A stretch of 64,000 nt of DNA from Taxillus chinensis (taxonomy: Eukaryota; Streptophyta; Magnoliopsida; Santalales; Loranthaceae). Shown here in pieces: positions 48,569-58,447 of the stretch. The DNA is taken from positions 18,555,506 through 18,619,505 of the forward strand of contig CM042091.1 of the NCBI GenBank assembly GCA_023512835.1, read 5' to 3'. A program made the position numbers and the translations under genes. The notes beneath the pieces are model-generated. The model was not told where the DNA came from. It ran no database searches and saw only the letters and a program-made list of their open reading frames with translations. The stretch's first letter is position 1. Every line of letters begins with the position of its first letter.

Positions 48569-51500
48569 CTACATTTCAGTCTTAGGTTCTTGTAGTTGTC
48601 TCCTCACTAGAGCGGTATAGATACCGTCCTTACTCAGCAGCTCCTCGTGGTTGCCCGTCTCAACTACCTGGCCATCTGAAATTACTGCTACAGTGTCGGC
48701 AGTTTTAACCGTTGATAGCCTGTGGGCTATAACTAGAACTGTCCTGCCCTTCATCAACTTATCCATGGCATCCTATACAAGTAAGCATCACATGAGATTT
48801 TCATTTCTTAAAGTCGGGGGGAATCAGTGCCAAAATTAAACTATGTTGAAGTCCACCTGAACTAGGTACTCGCTTTCTGCATCTAGGGCGCTCGTGGCTT
48901 CATCCAAGAGGAGAATTTTGGGATTCATAAGCAGCGCTCTTGCAATTGCTATTCGCTGTTTTTGACCTCCAGAGAGCCTTATGCCTCGTTCTCCGACATG
49001 AGTTTGATACTTGTCGGGAAAGTTTGACACAAAACCGTGCACATTGGCCATTTTCTGAAATTCCCAAAAGTTTGAACAACAAAGTTTAACCCTGAGGATA
49101 TTCCAACTTGGAAACTGAAGAAACTTGATCTTACCGCTGCATTTTCTATGCTCTCACTGCTGACTTTGCCGTCAACCCCATAAGCAATGTTATCCTCAAT
49201 GGAGCAGTTGAAAAGAACAGGCTCCTGGCTCACTATGCTGACCTATATTAACATTTATTGGAAGCAAAGCTGGTTACATTGATATACTACATAAAAGGCT
49301 GCAGCAAAGGAGCATTCTCCTCAGATTCTTTTATTCTCAGATTACTGTAATTTTAAAACATTGGATCATACCAAAGCATATATAACGCTATTGGAGTTTG
49401 CAAGGCAATAATCAAGACTCAAATTACCTTTCTGTGCAGATGTTCATGTGAAATGTCAACCAAGGAAACCCCATTTAGCAACACTTTCCCCTTGATAGGA
49501 TCATAAAACCTTTCAATCAAGTTGGCTATGGTAGTCTGCATCAGAAAGTAGATAAATGAGTATATGCATGCCAGATAATACTTCTGATCATACTTCATAG
49601 TATAGAACGTTAAATAAATTATAAGAAAATTTACTTTTCCACCGCCACTTGGACCAACGAGAGCAACCTTTGAACCAGGCTGCAGCCTTAATTTTATTCC
49701 CTGCAATCCAAAGAACCCATTGATTAATGAGCTCTTAAACTCCAAGGGTCTAATAAATATACCACCAAACCTGGTTGGAAGTCGAAGCAAGAATTATACC
49801 TTAAGGACCATGTAGTCTGGTCGGGAAGGGTAGGCAAACCAGACATCATCTAACTCGACTTCTCCATCTTGATCGCTACAACAAAGGGTACCAATCTGAC
49901 TTTTAGACACAGCACTGGCATACAGTAAATATTTTTTTCATGAACTCATATAGTTCATCTGAACTTACCCCAAAGGACACAATTTCCCTGACTGTGGCAT
50001 GGAGGAGACACGATCCAGAATCTGGAAAACCCGTCTACTAGCTCCTGCAGCTTTCATTGCTACTGTATACAAACTAGAAAGTCCAGATACAGAAGATCCA
50101 ACTGCAAGTAATTTTTTTCAGAATAACTCAAGTTTGACAGGGCACATAGCATCAAGTATCATCCAGAGTGCCATGAAATACAAATATATGCAAATACCAG
50201 AGAGGCTATATAGAATGAAGGATGTAAGAGCGCCAGGGGTCATGTAGCCTGTAATAGTTAGATGAGCTCCATATATAACTACTACAATAACCGAAAGAGT
50301 TGAAGCTGCATTTAGCCCTCCAGAGAAGAGTCCAACTACTTTCTGCAGTAAAAAAAGTGCGGATAAAGAGGCTATAGCGAGAGTTAGGGAGATGAGAGAA
50401 ATGAAAATACTATAGAACTTACAGCTTGTTTAAGACCAAGTTTCAGTGTCTCTTCAACTTTTTCAGAATAGCGTGAAATTTCAAAACCTTCTTGAGCAAA
50501 AGATCGAACAGTGCGAATAGCACCAAAAGTTTCCTATGCAACAAATTACATATGCAATAAGCAACCATGAAAATTTATGATATAAAACTTATATATTTAG
50601 GATGAGCAGATTAAAGTCTTGAGACTAGCCAATCGGTATGGAAGTGTTCACAATTTTCTGGGTTTACGGGATATCACCTCCCAGATGCTGCTCCAACACA
50701 TCATCACTGAAAATTTTTAAAACTAATTTTTCTGTATTCATCAACATTGAAGAATTAAATTCTTGGTATTTGCGAATTCATTCAGGATATAGCACCTTTA
50801 CCTTCAAATGTCACTTATGTTGGGATATTATAGTTTTGCAATTATTTTCATCCTTGCAAATTAATCCCCTCTCCAGCTTCTAACTAGATATTCTTATGCA
50901 TAAGTATCAAGCAATCACCGTAAGACATGCACTTGAGTTCAATTTTTTTATAAAAGCTATAATATCATATGCATAGGCTTTTATATCCTTAGCCTTAAAG
51001 AGCAAACCCAGTATATAAAACTCCCACTAGTGGTGGGGTGCAGAAAGGGGTCAAGCCATCCAGGCCAATACCTTATGCGGAAAAACTATTAAGTATATAC
51101 CTTTTATATCCGCAGCCTTATATACAAAAAAAAAAATCCATTCTAACTAGACATTCTTATGCATAAGTATAATGCAATCATACATTACCATAAACATGCA
51201 CTTGAGTTTTTTCATTATTATTACAAAAGCTACAATATCATATGCCCAGTTTTTTATGTCTTCGGCCATATATTACCAAAATAGTACATTCTAAATGAAG
51301 TGACCAAAATAATATACTGAATAGTGAATATTGGATGCAGGGTCCCTAGAACTTTCAAAGCCAAAGGGTTTCAAGGCGTTAAAAACTAAAGTGTCAATAA
51401 TCAAAACAAACATAAACTTGCAGCCAAGACAAACCTCAGCAATTGATGCAGCTAGTGCAGCTGCAGCCTGGGTCTTGTGAGAAAGTTCCCGAAGAAAGCG

Positions 51501-53269
51501 GCCAAATTGACGTACAGCCACAGAAATAGCCGGTACAACAGCCAAAGACAACACTAAGTACAATAATATAAACAATATTCGAAAGTCATTGCATTGAAAA
51601 TCCGGGATACTTGGATCAATACTGATGGCCCGTGATTAAAACATATAATTGCTTACATGTTAACTTCCATGACGTGGTAAACATAAAGGCAAGACCAATA
51701 AATGCAGTCGATAAATTTCTAAGAGCCTCGGAAAGGTTGGTAGTTGCAGCATTTTTTATAATCTGGGTGTCTTCAGAAAGTCTACTTAGGAGCTCCCCTG
51801 TTCGTGTAACATCAAAGAAGGCTATTTCCTGTATAACTCATAGAAAAATCACATGCATAGTGTCATAGAAATCACCACACGTCTTCCAGCAACCAAATAA
51901 AGAACCATAAGATAAGAAACATGTAAGTTTGAGAGATTTGACATACTTGGTTGATAAGGTGACCAAACAGGCTCTTCCTCAGCCGAGCAACAACCCTCTC
52001 ACTAGCTGAAGAAAACAACCAAGCTCGGAGTGCTGTACAAACAGAACTGAAAATAAACCAAACATTACCTTGATTAGACCAGCGAGTGAGGAACTTGGTC
52101 CATGAAAAGCAAATTTCCTATTCTCTGATTGAGTATATAGTTACAGAAATCATTGCTAATCCAGTTTTACTAAAAAGACATGGACATTTTCACAGTTTGC
52201 TAGCGCACATAAACTGAGAGGATGAACAGCAACAGTTCAGAACCTATACCCATGCAAAGGTTGAAGCAATCACATGAACTCTGGCTTTATATTGAGTATG
52301 ACGAAAAAAAAAGGCTAATAAAGGAAACAAGAAAGGATTTCATAACATACCCAATCACAACTATTAAAAATATCTCCAGTATAGTACTCTTAACTGCAAC
52401 CCATGCTTCGCCTTTCTGTTCTGGTGTTTCTATTGGTCTTGATACAATGTCTATTACCTGTCCACCGAATTTGGGCTGCAAAATAAGGTCATAACCAAAT
52501 CAAGATCAATAAAACTCCAAAACATGAGTGGGCCTAAGAAGTTGTTATTAGCTTTTATAAAGGGAAACCCAAAAAAATAAATAAAAATGTACCACATACA
52601 ATCAGAATACTCGACGTTGAAGCCACTAATAGAGCAATAGTAGCAAGAAACAGCTTCCCTGCATCGGGTTTTGCCTGCAATGTTTTAAGATAAAATCAAC
52701 TCAGCCTTTAAAATGTTTAAGGATCATATAATTCTTCTTCTTTCAGTGACAATTTAGGGAAAGCAATGGCTTACGAGTGCTAGCACCCTAGAAAATCCCA
52801 CATTTGCTGCCTGATTTTTCGAAAGAAAAATAAAATCAGTACAACAATTAAGACACAACAACAAAGTTTGCAGGATTCAAAGAAGCTGCAATCTACCGGA
52901 ACTGCATCCCCAAGCTCTAGGTCTGCCAAACGACGATCTTCTGAGACATCAGGCCTCTTTCTGCCCCCCTGTGCAAACACATGGTTCCAATAGAATGAAG
53001 TAAAAAATTACGAAAACGTGTGGGAGACAAATCCATCAATCGAACACTTCCATTAAAAACATATTATACTTGGTGCCCGAATGAGATTTTTCTCAAAGAG
53101 CAAAATCAGGGGTGTTTCTAATAACAGTTTAACAAGACCCACCTTCCAAAAGCATACAAAAAGTGCAAACAATTATGACAATCAGATGATAAACCAACAG
53201 ATGGGAACTAAAAACCCACAACCAATGAACACCCACCAACTGATATGCAAAATACACATAATTTAAGCA

Positions 53270-53341
<72 letters not shown>

Positions 53342-53413
53342 GGACATTGAGGATCTTACTGGGCCATGGCCATTCAGCAGAGGAACTCTCTCACTCCCAG
53401 AGTGATGATTCAT
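48569..53413 (-). CDS. Half-size ABC transporter, ABCB27/ALS1 (TAP2) type
   Basis: Seventeen exons (+ coordinates): 53360-53413, 52897-52968, 52775-52810, 52600-52674, 52351-52475, 51947-52046, 51657-51828, 51435-51553, 50423-50533, 50198-50342, 49969-50101, 49800-49875, 49635-49700, 49428-49535, 49135-49242, 48857-49054, 48569-48772. All borders are GT-AG and the 633-codon frame is unbroken. It has an N-terminal transmembrane domain and one ATPase domain: Walker A GPSGGGKTT (exons 13-14), Q-loop VSQEPVLF, signature LSGGQKQR, Walker [13 protein letters not shown] and H-loop VIAHRLST. The sequence follows Arabidopsis ALS1/ABCB27, a vacuolar half-transporter needed for aluminium tolerance, almost colinearly. 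ERVPLL near the N-terminus is a dileucine vacuole-sorting type motif. The start is the only ATG in frame ([13 protein letters not shown]); an in-frame GTG upstream is not used. Confidence 0.96.
50876..51262. repeat. Imperfect duplication inside intron 9 of the ABCB27-like gene
   Basis: TTCTAACTAGATATTCTTATGCATAAG and the following 90 bp at 50876-50990 recur, diverged, at 51142-51262 (shared words: GCATAAGTAT, CATGCACTTGAGTT, AAAAGCTA, ATATCATATGC). This intron (50534-51434, 901 bp) is the longest of the gene. Confidence 0.85.
53274..53338. repeat. (GA)n microsatellite in intron 1 of the ABCB27-like gene
   Basis: About 32 uninterrupted GA repeats, some 20 bp inside intron 1, close to the 5' splice site of exon 1. 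On the minus strand it reads as a pyrimidine run (CT)n. Confidence 0.95.
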
Positions 53414-54354
53414 TTTCCTTAAAAAAAAACCGGCACTTCTTGTTTTCCCCACTGGTACAAGGCACCGAAATGAGATTATGAACTGATTTTCAACATTTAC
53501 AAATGCACCTTGCAGATATATACATATATATAGGATTCAACAGTTCAGTTCACTCCCACCGAGAAGGTTTGCAAAAAGCCCGAAACAACGAGGACGGACA
53601 TGGGATTTTTGTCCTCAACCATTTTTTATTAATTATTTATTCGGCTTGGAAGTGGGAACTCCGGACCGGGGACCCAAAAGTCGACGGCTGATGTCATCCC
53701 ATACATGGTCAGTCCTATAAACAATGATCCTCTCACGTTAGAAAATTCAAAGGCTACCACGCCCTTGCCCTGTCAGCATCAAGAAGTCAATACCATGAAT
53801 TTTCTAAGCCTAAAATTTACGGCCCAGTCGACACGCCATCGTTTCCTTCCACCGTGTGTAGCTTTTAGCTTCGATTTGAAATCGACTACCGCATTCACGG
53901 ACTCTTTAAAATTTGGTTATTTAAAATAATTAAAAATATTATTATTATTAATTTAATAACTTACTTTTAAAAAATTTAATTTTCAATCTTTATTTAAAAT
54001 ATTAATTAATTAAATTGTTTATTTTTATTTTTTTATAGAAAAAAAAGATCGATGGTAAAATAGAAAGACAAAAGAGGGAGAGAAATTGTAACTATATTCA
54101 AAATATTATTTTGGATATTTATAAATGAAACTATATAATGGTAAATACGAAATTAAGTTGATCTTCATTTTCTATATTAATAATATTATACTGTAAATTT
54201 ACTAATACATCCAAGATGATGATGTTTGAGTGATTCAATGGTCAAATTGAGTTTCATCTTCAAAGAGAATGGTTACATTTAGATCATCAGATTTTTATTG
54301 GTGGTAGAGTTTGTTAATTAAATACATGATTTGTTGAAGTTGACATGAATATAT
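53414..54354 (-). promoter_or_regulatory. Upstream region of the ABCB27-like gene
   Basis: 53414-53930 has balanced composition and should hold the 5' UTR and promoter (minus strand), including a TATATATA stretch at 53517-53532 about 105-120 bp before the ATG. 53930-54350 is very A/T-rich. No other gene is seen. Confidence 0.45.
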
Positions 54355-55000
54355 CTAAGTTTGTAGACTCGTAGATCCGAAGGTTCATAGGATCATAGAG
54401 TCGAAGCCTTAAAACAAAAGAACGGACACTGCACACTTACAAGTCGATAAACCCGAAGACTTGAAGAGTTGAAAATAATTGAGCAATAAAAGCTGTCAAT
54501 ACATAAGAAGAAAACCGAAACTCAAAGACTCAAAGGTCGAAGAGTTGAAGACCCATAACCAAACACAGAGATTGGCTAACTATAAACCGAAAACTTGAAG
54601 AATCAAAGACTCAACTCATAACATCCTCTGAAGGTTAAGTGAATAATTCATCAAATATTCGCAAACCCAAAGACTCAAAGAATCAAAAAATGAAATTCTT
54701 AACCATATCATGAACGAGCTAGTTAAAACTCAAAAAGTCGAAGGGTCAGGATTAAAATCCCGTATGGCCAAAGACTTAATGTAGGTTAAGCAATCGTTCC
54801 ACAAAAAAGACTCGAAGAACCAAAGAGTCCCAGAATCGAAGACTCACGGATCGTAGAGTAAAGTCCTAACCTAATTAAACATGGCCTCGCTCAAGTCCCT
54901 CATCCGAAGACTTGAATAACTGAAGGGTTGCAAACTCATAGAGTGTCGAAGTCAGCACTTTCACACTATCAATCTATAGGCTTCGACCGAAATCTTTGAG
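54355..55000. repeat. Cryptic simple repeat, GAAGACTCAAAG / GTCGAAG motifs
   Basis: Words such as GACTCAAAGGTCGAAGAGTTGAAG, split by substitutions, occur throughout. It closely resembles 10486-10894 and 13071-13200 in style. No coding signal. Confidence 0.78.
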
Positions 55001-55273
55001 GCTTGGGAACTATGAAGGAATGTAATCACTAAAGTGTCAGTTACATCATTAAGGCACGAATCTTCGAGGCAATACTAAGAAAACTTCAACACAACTGACT
55101 ACCCAAATCCTTCGAGGGAGATCTTTGAGTCACCGACCTACAAAGCAACCATCTCTAATAATCTGTTGTTTGTTGTTTGAGTCAGACCATGGCTTGAAGG
55201 CAGACATCAAAATCCAATAAAGTAAAGACTTAACAAAATTATGAGCTAGGGTTTGAGTGTCTAGGCCGCATAT
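55001..55273. other. Unassigned spacer before the TRIM
   Basis: Contains CTTCGAGG-type words and AGCTAGGGTTTGAGTGTCTA, the latter similar to 13225-13320, so it probably belongs to the same old repeat family. No gene. Confidence 0.35.
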
Positions 55274-55737
55274 TGTGGAGTCTGAGGACTTTGCAAGTCC
55301 CACATCGGCTAGGGAGGAGAACGAAACATGCCTCTTAAGAGGGCATAGAGACCTCTCCTAACATGTACCAGGCCTTTTGGGGTGCCTGTGTGACAGTGTC
55401 AAGAACAAAACCGCGGATTGGGCTTGGGCCCTGAACCGGACAATATCGTGCTACGACAGACTTGGGCTGTTACAGATGGTATCAAAGCTGGGGACTAGGT
55501 CGGTGTGTCATAGCCCCACGGGGACCTGGGCCTTCTAAGGGGAGTGAATTATAGAGTCTGAAAACTTTGCAAGTCCCACATCGGCTGAGGAGGATAACAA
55601 AGTGTGTCTCTTAAAAAGGCATGGAGACCTCTCCTGGCACGAAGCCTTTTTCTGTGGCACTGCCAAGAAAAAAATCGGGATTGGACTTGGGCCCTAAACC
55701 GAATAATATCGTGTTACAGGAGACTTGGGCTATTACA
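55274..55737 (+). mobile_element. Complete TRIM (terminal-repeat retrotransposon in miniature), 464 bp
   Basis: 5' LTR 55274-55474 (TGTGGAGTCTG to GGGCTGTTACA) and 3' LTR 55550-55737 (TATAGAGTCTG to GGGCTATTACA) align along their length, with AAGTCCCACATCGGC in both. Between them are a primer binding site (TGGTATCAAAGC, 55477-55488), 50 bp of C/G-rich sequence and a purine tract AAGGGGAGTGAA. It has no coding capacity, as known for TRIMs, which depend on other elements. Flanking 5-mers CATAT and TCGTT do not match, so a flank has changed or an end is misjudged. Confidence 0.88.
55477..55488 (+). promoter_or_regulatory. Primer binding site of the TRIM, tRNA-iMet type
   Basis: TGGTATCAAAGC equals the consensus TGGTATCAGAGC with one mismatch and lies 2 bp after the 5' LTR. 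Confidence 0.85.
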
Positions 55738-55950
55738 TCGTTCTCTACAGTCAAGTGCATTTATTACTACATTAAATGTCTCATTAATGATTGTCAATTA
55801 CCAACAACAGATGAATGAACGAGATCAAAAGAACTAGTATGGCCATCAGATCCATAGGATATGGGCAGATTTATACATTCCCTGTACGTCCTATAATTTA
55901 ATGGATAGAAGTTAGATCGTCGAGAAGGGAATGTGAGCGCATATGTACTA
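55738..55950. other. Short unassigned spacer
   Basis: About 210 bp between the TRIM and truncated LTR D. No gene or repeat end. Confidence 0.35.
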
Positions 55951-56671
55951 AACCTTATCATAAGATCTGTGGTTAAAACCTGATTTATATCGCTATGGGT
56001 ATGTATTTCTGAAATCTGGGGGTCATAACCGTGTATTTCATTAGGGTTGTGAAGTCAACAATGGTAAGGTAGATCTAGATTTAGATGGATATAATCTATA
56101 AAAACAATATATATGTGTGTTTCTGTTGTTACCGTGTGATTCAAAGGTGTAAGGGACGCGTTTTGGGGTATATTTTGTGGTTTATTGAGTTAAAAGTGGG
56201 TTTGTAGGCGTCTGGGGGTCGCTGGGTTGATTCCAGACGAAGAACAGGCCAAAATGATGATGAACAGTGCCCTAGGCCATCTAAGAAGGGTCAAAGGTCG
56301 AAGTTCGAATGGTCAAAGGTCGAAGGTCGAAGGTCGAGGGGTCGAAGTTCGAAGGGTCGAAGGTCAAATCTTCAAGTCTTCGAATATCTCTGGGTTAGCA
56401 ATTCTGCAAGCTTCGAGTTAGCAGTGCCAATGTATAGCAGTACTATTTACATTGTAAACCATTATGCCTCTCCACATTTAATGTAAATAACGAAATAACC
56501 CCCCTTTCGGATTCAAAGAAAAATATTAGAAAATCAAATTTCCACTCCTTCAAAATGTGAAAAATGGAATTTAGTGTAAAATTCCGAAAATATGCAGTTT
56601 TTCGTAGTGGTGACTTTTTGGAAAGTAGGGTTAGACCTCTCAGAAAAATCCCCAAAAATCATATTATCTCA
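55951..56671 (+). mobile_element. Truncated LTR D, interrupted by the SIRE-like element
   Basis: Matches the middle of LTR A (19752-20660): CATAAGATCTGTGGTTAA, GGGTTGATTCCAGACGAAGAAC, the GTCGAAGG array (56280-56360), and GGATTCAAAGAAAAATA. It stops in ATATTATCTCA exactly where the SIRE-like LTR begins; LTR C continues past this point (AGATTATCTTAGTTATG). The 5' end is missing. Confidence 0.82.
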
Positions 56672-57850
56672 TGATGGTCCCTTGGAGCCTAAAGGGGGGG
56701 GGGGTGAATAGGCTCTTATTAAAACTCTTTTCTTTCTCTCAAGACACAAACACTTATCTAGTTTAAGTGATAGAGTCACTGCGGAAGATAACCAGATAGT
56801 GGAAGTATTTTGTTTTATTATCACAAGATGAATACAACAAAATAGAAGCAAAACTCTCTTACACTCTATTTACAAATGAACTCACACACTAGCCAAGTTC
56901 TATCTCTAAAGATGATAAAACTCCTCTTTATTTTCCGACTCTTAACCTCTCCTTAATAATGTATAAGTATGAATATTTATACAAAACATTCCTAAGAGAC
57001 AACCTTGGAACTTGTAGTTCTGGAATGCGTTCCGCACTAACTATCCCTCGGTAATCTCTCTGCCTTGACTGCTGCGGATTGTGGAGCTCAAGATCTTGGA
57101 TTTGAAGAGTATAAGTGTCTTTGTGAGTTCCGAGATACAATTAAGGTTGTGTCCACATATCCGGATGATCCACGTGTAAGATTCTTCAGGTTCTCAATAC
57201 ATTCGTCTTACATCGGGACACCACGAGCTGATAACTTTAAATGCGGTTTAGTTGGAGCAGTGTCTTCTTGGTCCGGTGTAATTTTCCTTACTCCGTAGCT
57301 AATGAAGCTCGGAACCTTACTCCGTGTCGGTGGTTGCTTACTCCGTATCTATTTAGTCTTTGGAATCCTTAGTCCGTGTCAGCGCTTCCTTACTCCGCAT
57401 GTAAGTTCCTTACTCCGTATGTAATTTCCTTACTCCGTATGTAAGTTCCTTACTCCGTATGTAAGTTCCTTACTCCGGGCGAGTCTTGAAAAGTCTGATA
57501 ACTTATTCCGTGTCAGCGCTTTCTTACTCCGCATGTAAGTTCCTTACTCCGTATGTAATTTCCTTACTCCGTATGTAAGTTCCTTACTCCGCACTTATCC
57601 TTTAAGTTCTTAGTCCGTAGGAATGTTCCTTATTCCGTATGTATTTGTTACTTGGTTATTTACCAAGTGTTTGACGACACTCACTCTTGTCCGGATCAGG
57701 ATTATGTATCCTGTCCTTAGCTTTGCTCTCACGAGTGCATCTCTGGATTAATAACATATCTTCTGCAATGATCAAATAAACACAAAAGATCTCAGATCAA
57801 ATTACATAAGGCTTTATCAAGATTATCCAAATTCTGGGTTTGATCCAACA
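56672..57850 (-). mobile_element. 3' LTR of a SIRE-like copia element
   Basis: On the minus strand it starts TGTTGGATCAAACCC and ends CCAAGGGACCATCA. A polypurine tract precedes it, and an env-like frame and pol lie upstream, so it is the 3' LTR; the 5' part of the element is beyond 64000. It contains a G12-like run (56694-56704) near the 3' end and an ACTCCG array. It inserted into LTR D. Confidence 0.85.
57285..57640. repeat. Array of 19-20 bp units, TTCCTTACTCCGTATGTAAG
   Basis: About 17 copies of (T)CCTTACTCCG, most followed by TATGTAAG or TATGTAAT. A larger duplication containing GTGTCAGCGCT and then three units begins near 57378 and again near 57510. It lies in the SIRE-like LTR. Confidence 0.92.
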
Positions 57851-57864
57851 ATCTCCCCCAATTA
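57851..57864 (-). promoter_or_regulatory. Polypurine tract of the SIRE-like element
   Basis: Minus strand TAATTGGGGGAGAT immediately precedes the LTR start TGTTGG. Confidence 0.85.
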
Positions 57865-58447
57865 TGGATATGCCCAAACCCTTTGTAATCTGATCCGGTA
57901 AGCAATGCAAAAGAATAACATACGAAATACGCAACACAACCAATTTCATTAATCGGCAACTAAATACAATTCAGCCTTTAATACGGGTTTTTCACTAAGG
58001 TACATAAGGCTTACTATACTTGAAGATCATAGTTGCTGCCTTCTCTCTTAGCTCCATTGTCCGCTTCATCGTAAAGGAGGAGTGTTGGCTCCAATGTTTG
58101 TCCACAATTAAGAACGACTTGATGAAGTGACGGACAAAGGCTCCCAGCTATCTCCATCCATTGTTGTGGCACTTGCTTCTTGCCCCGGAATGTCGCCTTG
58201 AGTTTCTCGATCGGACGCAAGGGGTGTGATACCCAACTCTTCATATAATCCGGCTTTCTTCACGGCTTCGATTAGCCTGAGACACGAGGGTTTCCATTGA
58301 TTCTTCCTAACGAAGTGCTCCACAATCCGATGAGAATCAATGAGAATCATCTCGCTTGGACCGAATCATGAAGACACGGCCATCATGAAGTGTGGCGACA
58401 TGATCCGGTACGGAATGAGGATGGTTGAGAGAGTTTTCCATGGCTTG
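57865..58447 (-). other. Region between env-like frame and polypurine tract
   Basis: Contains two overlapping short minus-strand frames (58014-58350) with a coding-like look (IDSHRIVEHFVRKNQW) but no continuous ORF. Probably the eroded C-terminal end or 3' UTR of the env-like gene. Confidence 0.4.

Noticed and set aside
55604..55837. 77-codon frame
   Set aside because: It crosses the 3' LTR of the TRIM and its flank; no similarity to a protein.
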